A DNA stretch of 16,403 nucleotides from UBA1227 sp964539045 (GTDB lineage: Bacteria; Bacillota; Clostridia; Oscillospirales; Acutalibacteraceae): assembly GCA_964539045.1 (NCBI GenBank), contig CAZIHW010000039.1, positions 1 through 16,403 of the forward strand, written 5' to 3'. The position numbers and the translations under genes were made by a program. Shown here in pieces: positions 14,604 through 16,403 of the stretch (its first letter is position 1; the number at the start of each line of letters is the position of its first letter). Under the pieces are notes generated by a model. It ran no database searches. It was not told where the DNA came from and was given only the letters and a program-made list of their open reading frames with translations.

Positions 14604-15824
14604 TCAGCAACTTATTTTATGGAATACCTTTTTACCTTTCTTTACGATGATTCCTTCTTTTAGAGTTGCTTCTTCATATTCTGTCTTTGGGTCCGTAATC
14701 TTGATGTCATCAACAGATACTCCACCCTGCTGTACAAGTCTTCTTGCCTCACCGTTTGACGGACAAAGTCCGGCTTTTACAAGCAAGCTGAGTATACCTA
14801 TCTTTCCATCGTTAAAGTCTTCGGCTTTAAGTACGGTTTCAGGCATATTGTCAAGACTTCCGGCTCCCGAGAACAAAGCTCTCGCTGTAGCCTGAGCCTT
14901 TTCGGCCTCCTCTTCACCATGTACAAGTTTTGTGAGCTCGTAGGCCAATATCTCCTTTGCCCTGTTGAGTTCACTACCCTCCCACTTATCCATTTCATCT
15001 ATTTGCTCAAGAGGAAGGAATGTGAGCATTCTGATACACTTGAGGACATCATCATCGCCTACATTTCTCCAGTATTGATAAAAATCATAAGGAGATGTCT
15101 TGTTCGGATCGAGCCATACAGCACCGTTTGCTGTCTTACCCATCTTCTTTCCCTCGGAGTTCATAAGAAGGGTTATGGTCATAGCATATGCATCTTTTCC
15201 GAGTTTCTTTCTTATAAGTTCAGTACCGCCGAGCATGTTCGACCATTGATCATCGCCTCCGAACTGCATGTTACATCCGTAGTGCTTAAAGAGATGATAG
15301 AAGTCGTAAGACTGCATAATCATGTAGTTAAATTCAAGGAAAGAAAGACCCTTTTCCATTCTTTGCTTATAGCACTCAGCTCTTAGCATATTGTTTACCG
15401 AGAAGCATGCACCTACATCTCTGAGGAGTTCTATGTAGTTTAGCTTTAACAGCCAATCCGCATTGTTTACCATGATAGCCTTATCCGGACCGAATTCTAT
15501 AAAACGTTCCATCTGCTTTTTAAAGCAGTCGCAATTGTGCTGAATTGTCTCCGGAGTCATCATGGAGCGCATGTCTGTTCTTCCCGAGGGGTCTCCTACA
15601 TATCCTGTACCTCCGCCTATAAGAACAACCGGTTTATTGCCTGCCATCTGAAGGCGTTTCATAAGACAAAGAGCCATAAAGTGACCCACATGGAGACTGT
15701 CTGCAGTAGGGTCGAATCCTATATAAAAGGTCGCCTTTCCCGTGTTTACAAGCTCCTTAATTTCTTCCTCATCAGTTACCTGTGCTATGAGTCCACGGGC
15801 AACAAGTTCATCGTAAATAGTCAT
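14604..15824 (-). CDS. tyrS: Tyrosyl-tRNA synthetase
   Basis: Class I aminoacyl-tRNA synthetase that charges tRNA-Tyr with tyrosine. It has 406 residues. The Rossmann catalytic domain has the HIGH-type motif HVGH at 45-48, GGGTGYVGDPSGR around 70-82, the tyrosine-binding block YMIMQSYDFYHL, and QFGGDDQW. The KMSKS-type loop reads KMGKT at 227-231. A C-terminal S4 RNA-binding domain starts near 345 (GLCPSNGEARRLVQQGGVSVD). The length and KMGKT loop point to the TyrRS form also found in E. coli. The ATG at 15824 has AAAGGA 8 nt upstream. It lies 26 nt after recN with no room for a T-box leader, so tyrosine-dependent control would have to act upstream of recN or not at all. Confidence 0.97.
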   Translation of the reverse strand: MTIYDELVARGLIAQVTDEEEIKELVNTGKATFYIGFDPTADSLHVGHFMALCLMKRLQMAGNKPVVLIGGGTGYVGDPSGRTDMRSMMTPETIQHNCDCFKKQMERFIEFGPDKAIMVNNADWLLKLNYIELLRDVGACFSVNNMLRAECYKQRMEKGLSFLEFNYMIMQSYDFYHLFKHYGCNMQFGGDDQWSNMLGGTELIRKKLGKDAYAMTITLLMNSEGKKMGKTANGAVWLDPNKTSPYDFYQYWRNVGDDDVLKCIRMLTFLPLEQIDEMDKWEGSELNRAKEILAYELTKLVHGEEEAEKAQATARALFSGAGSLDNMPETVLKAEDFNDGKIGILSLLVKAGLCPSNGEARRLVQQGGVSVDDIKITDPKTEYEEATLKEGIIVKKGKKVFHKISC

Positions 15825-15850
15825 CTATATAATCCTTTCAATTATTGTTC

Positions 15851-16403
15851 TCAATTAAAGTATTTGTGCGCATTTTCAAGCATCTCTTTTGCGCTCGAAA
15901 GCTGTAGCTGTGTTACATTTACACCGCCTATAATCCTTGCTATCTCTCCGACCCTGGCCTCGTAGTCAAGATTGTTTACTTCCGTATAAGTCTTGCCGTT
16001 TCTCACTTCCTTCGTTATAAGGAAATGTGTATCGGCATAAGCGGCTACCTGTGCACTGTGTGTTATACAAACAACCTGGCACTTATTTGCAACCTTTGAC
16101 AAAGATATAGCTATCTTCTCTGCCGCACTTCCGGAAACTCCGGTGTCAATCTCGTCGAAAATCATAGTGGAAACATCCGGGTTTGCCTGCATAATGACAT
16201 TCTGTATAGCAAGCATTATTCTGGAGAGTTCTCCTCCCGATGCTATCTTCGCAAGAGGTTTTACGGCCTCTCCCGGATTCGGAGATATCATAAACTCAAT
16301 CATATCGGAACCGGTGGGATTAAGTTTACAAGGTTCAAAATTCGTATGTATTTCAACATTGGGCATATCAAGAAATGAGAGCTCATGCTTCACATGAACC
16401 TCA
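15851..16403 (-). CDS. recN: DNA repair protein RecN, C-terminal part (5' end outside the window)
   Basis: SMC-like ATPase that acts early in double-strand break repair. Only about the last 184 residues are inside the window. The frame stays open to the edge, so the first in-frame GTG near it is not a real start. The visible part has FMISPNPGEAVKPLAKIASGGELSR, containing the ABC signature SGGELSR, Walker B MIFDEIDTGVSG, and the switch ITHSAQVAAYADTH. These are the C-terminal nucleotide-binding half of RecN. The remaining N-terminal Walker A and coiled coil would lie upstream. It ends 26 nt before tyrS, and the two are probably cotranscribed. Confidence 0.95.
   Translation of the reverse strand, partial: EVHVKHELSFLDMPNVEIHTNFEPCKLNPTGSDMIEFMISPNPGEAVKPLAKIASGGELSRIMLAIQNVIMQANPDVSTMIFDEIDTGVSGSAAEKIAISLSKVANKCQVVCITHSAQVAAYADTHFLITKEVRNGKTYTEVNNLDYEARVGEIARIIGGVNVTQLQLSSAKEMLENAHKYFN

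Noticed and set aside
15825..15850. Possible T-box leader for tyrS
   Set aside because: Only 26 nt separate recN and tyrS, with no specifier loop, T-box sequence or terminator. There is no room for one.

Overview
This window is ordinary bacterial chromosome from a low-to-moderate GC member of the Bacillota, most likely class Clostridia. That placement is an inference from gene content and order: rnj-gdpP-rplI-dnaB followed by tilS-hpt-ftsH, a PerR regulator beside a reverse rubrerythrin, a fused sugar nucleotidyltransferase/phosphomutase-like protein, and strong AGGAG-type ribosome binding sites. All thirteen genes lie on the minus strand, so transcription runs from the high coordinates to the low ones. 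I see no mobile element, CRISPR array, tRNA or rRNA, and no gene-free stretch longer than about 225 bases.

In transcription order the layout has four blocks. (1) 16403-14604: the C-terminal part of recN (cut by the window edge) and tyrS, 26 nt apart. (2) 14586-12911: a stress operon with a good promoter overlapped by a perfect 13-bp-arm palindrome, then perR, reverse rubrerythrin and rnhA, closed by a strong intrinsic terminator. (3) 12882-10469: a single gene for a 784-residue fused nucleotidyltransferase, left-handed beta-helix and phosphomutase-like protein whose mutase half looks catalytically dead; an inverted repeat abuts its Shine-Dalgarno sequence. (4) 10412-1: a long housekeeping operon with its own promoter and a structured leader of about 130 nt. 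It carries rnj (RNase J), gdpP (c-di-AMP phosphodiesterase), rplI (ribosomal protein L9), dnaB (replicative helicase), tilS (tRNA-Ile lysidine synthetase), hpt (hypoxanthine phosphoribosyltransferase) and ftsH (membrane AAA protease, cut by the window edge). Genes rnj to hpt are separated by at most 37 nt, and several overlap.

The functions fit a growth and homeostasis block: RNA decay, second messenger turnover, translation, replication, tRNA modification, purine salvage and membrane proteolysis. PerR with rubrerythrin forms a peroxide-defence unit in which RNase HI is the downstream passenger.

I found no clearly new multi-gene system. The points worth a second look are the acidic C-terminal tail of FtsH (at least 240 residues and not finished at the edge), the loss of all three phosphomutase active-site motifs in the fused nucleotidyltransferase, the structured rnj leader with minus-strand-specific G-U pairs, a Fur-box-like operator in front of a PerR-type regulator, and several small repeats and hairpins at gene junctions.
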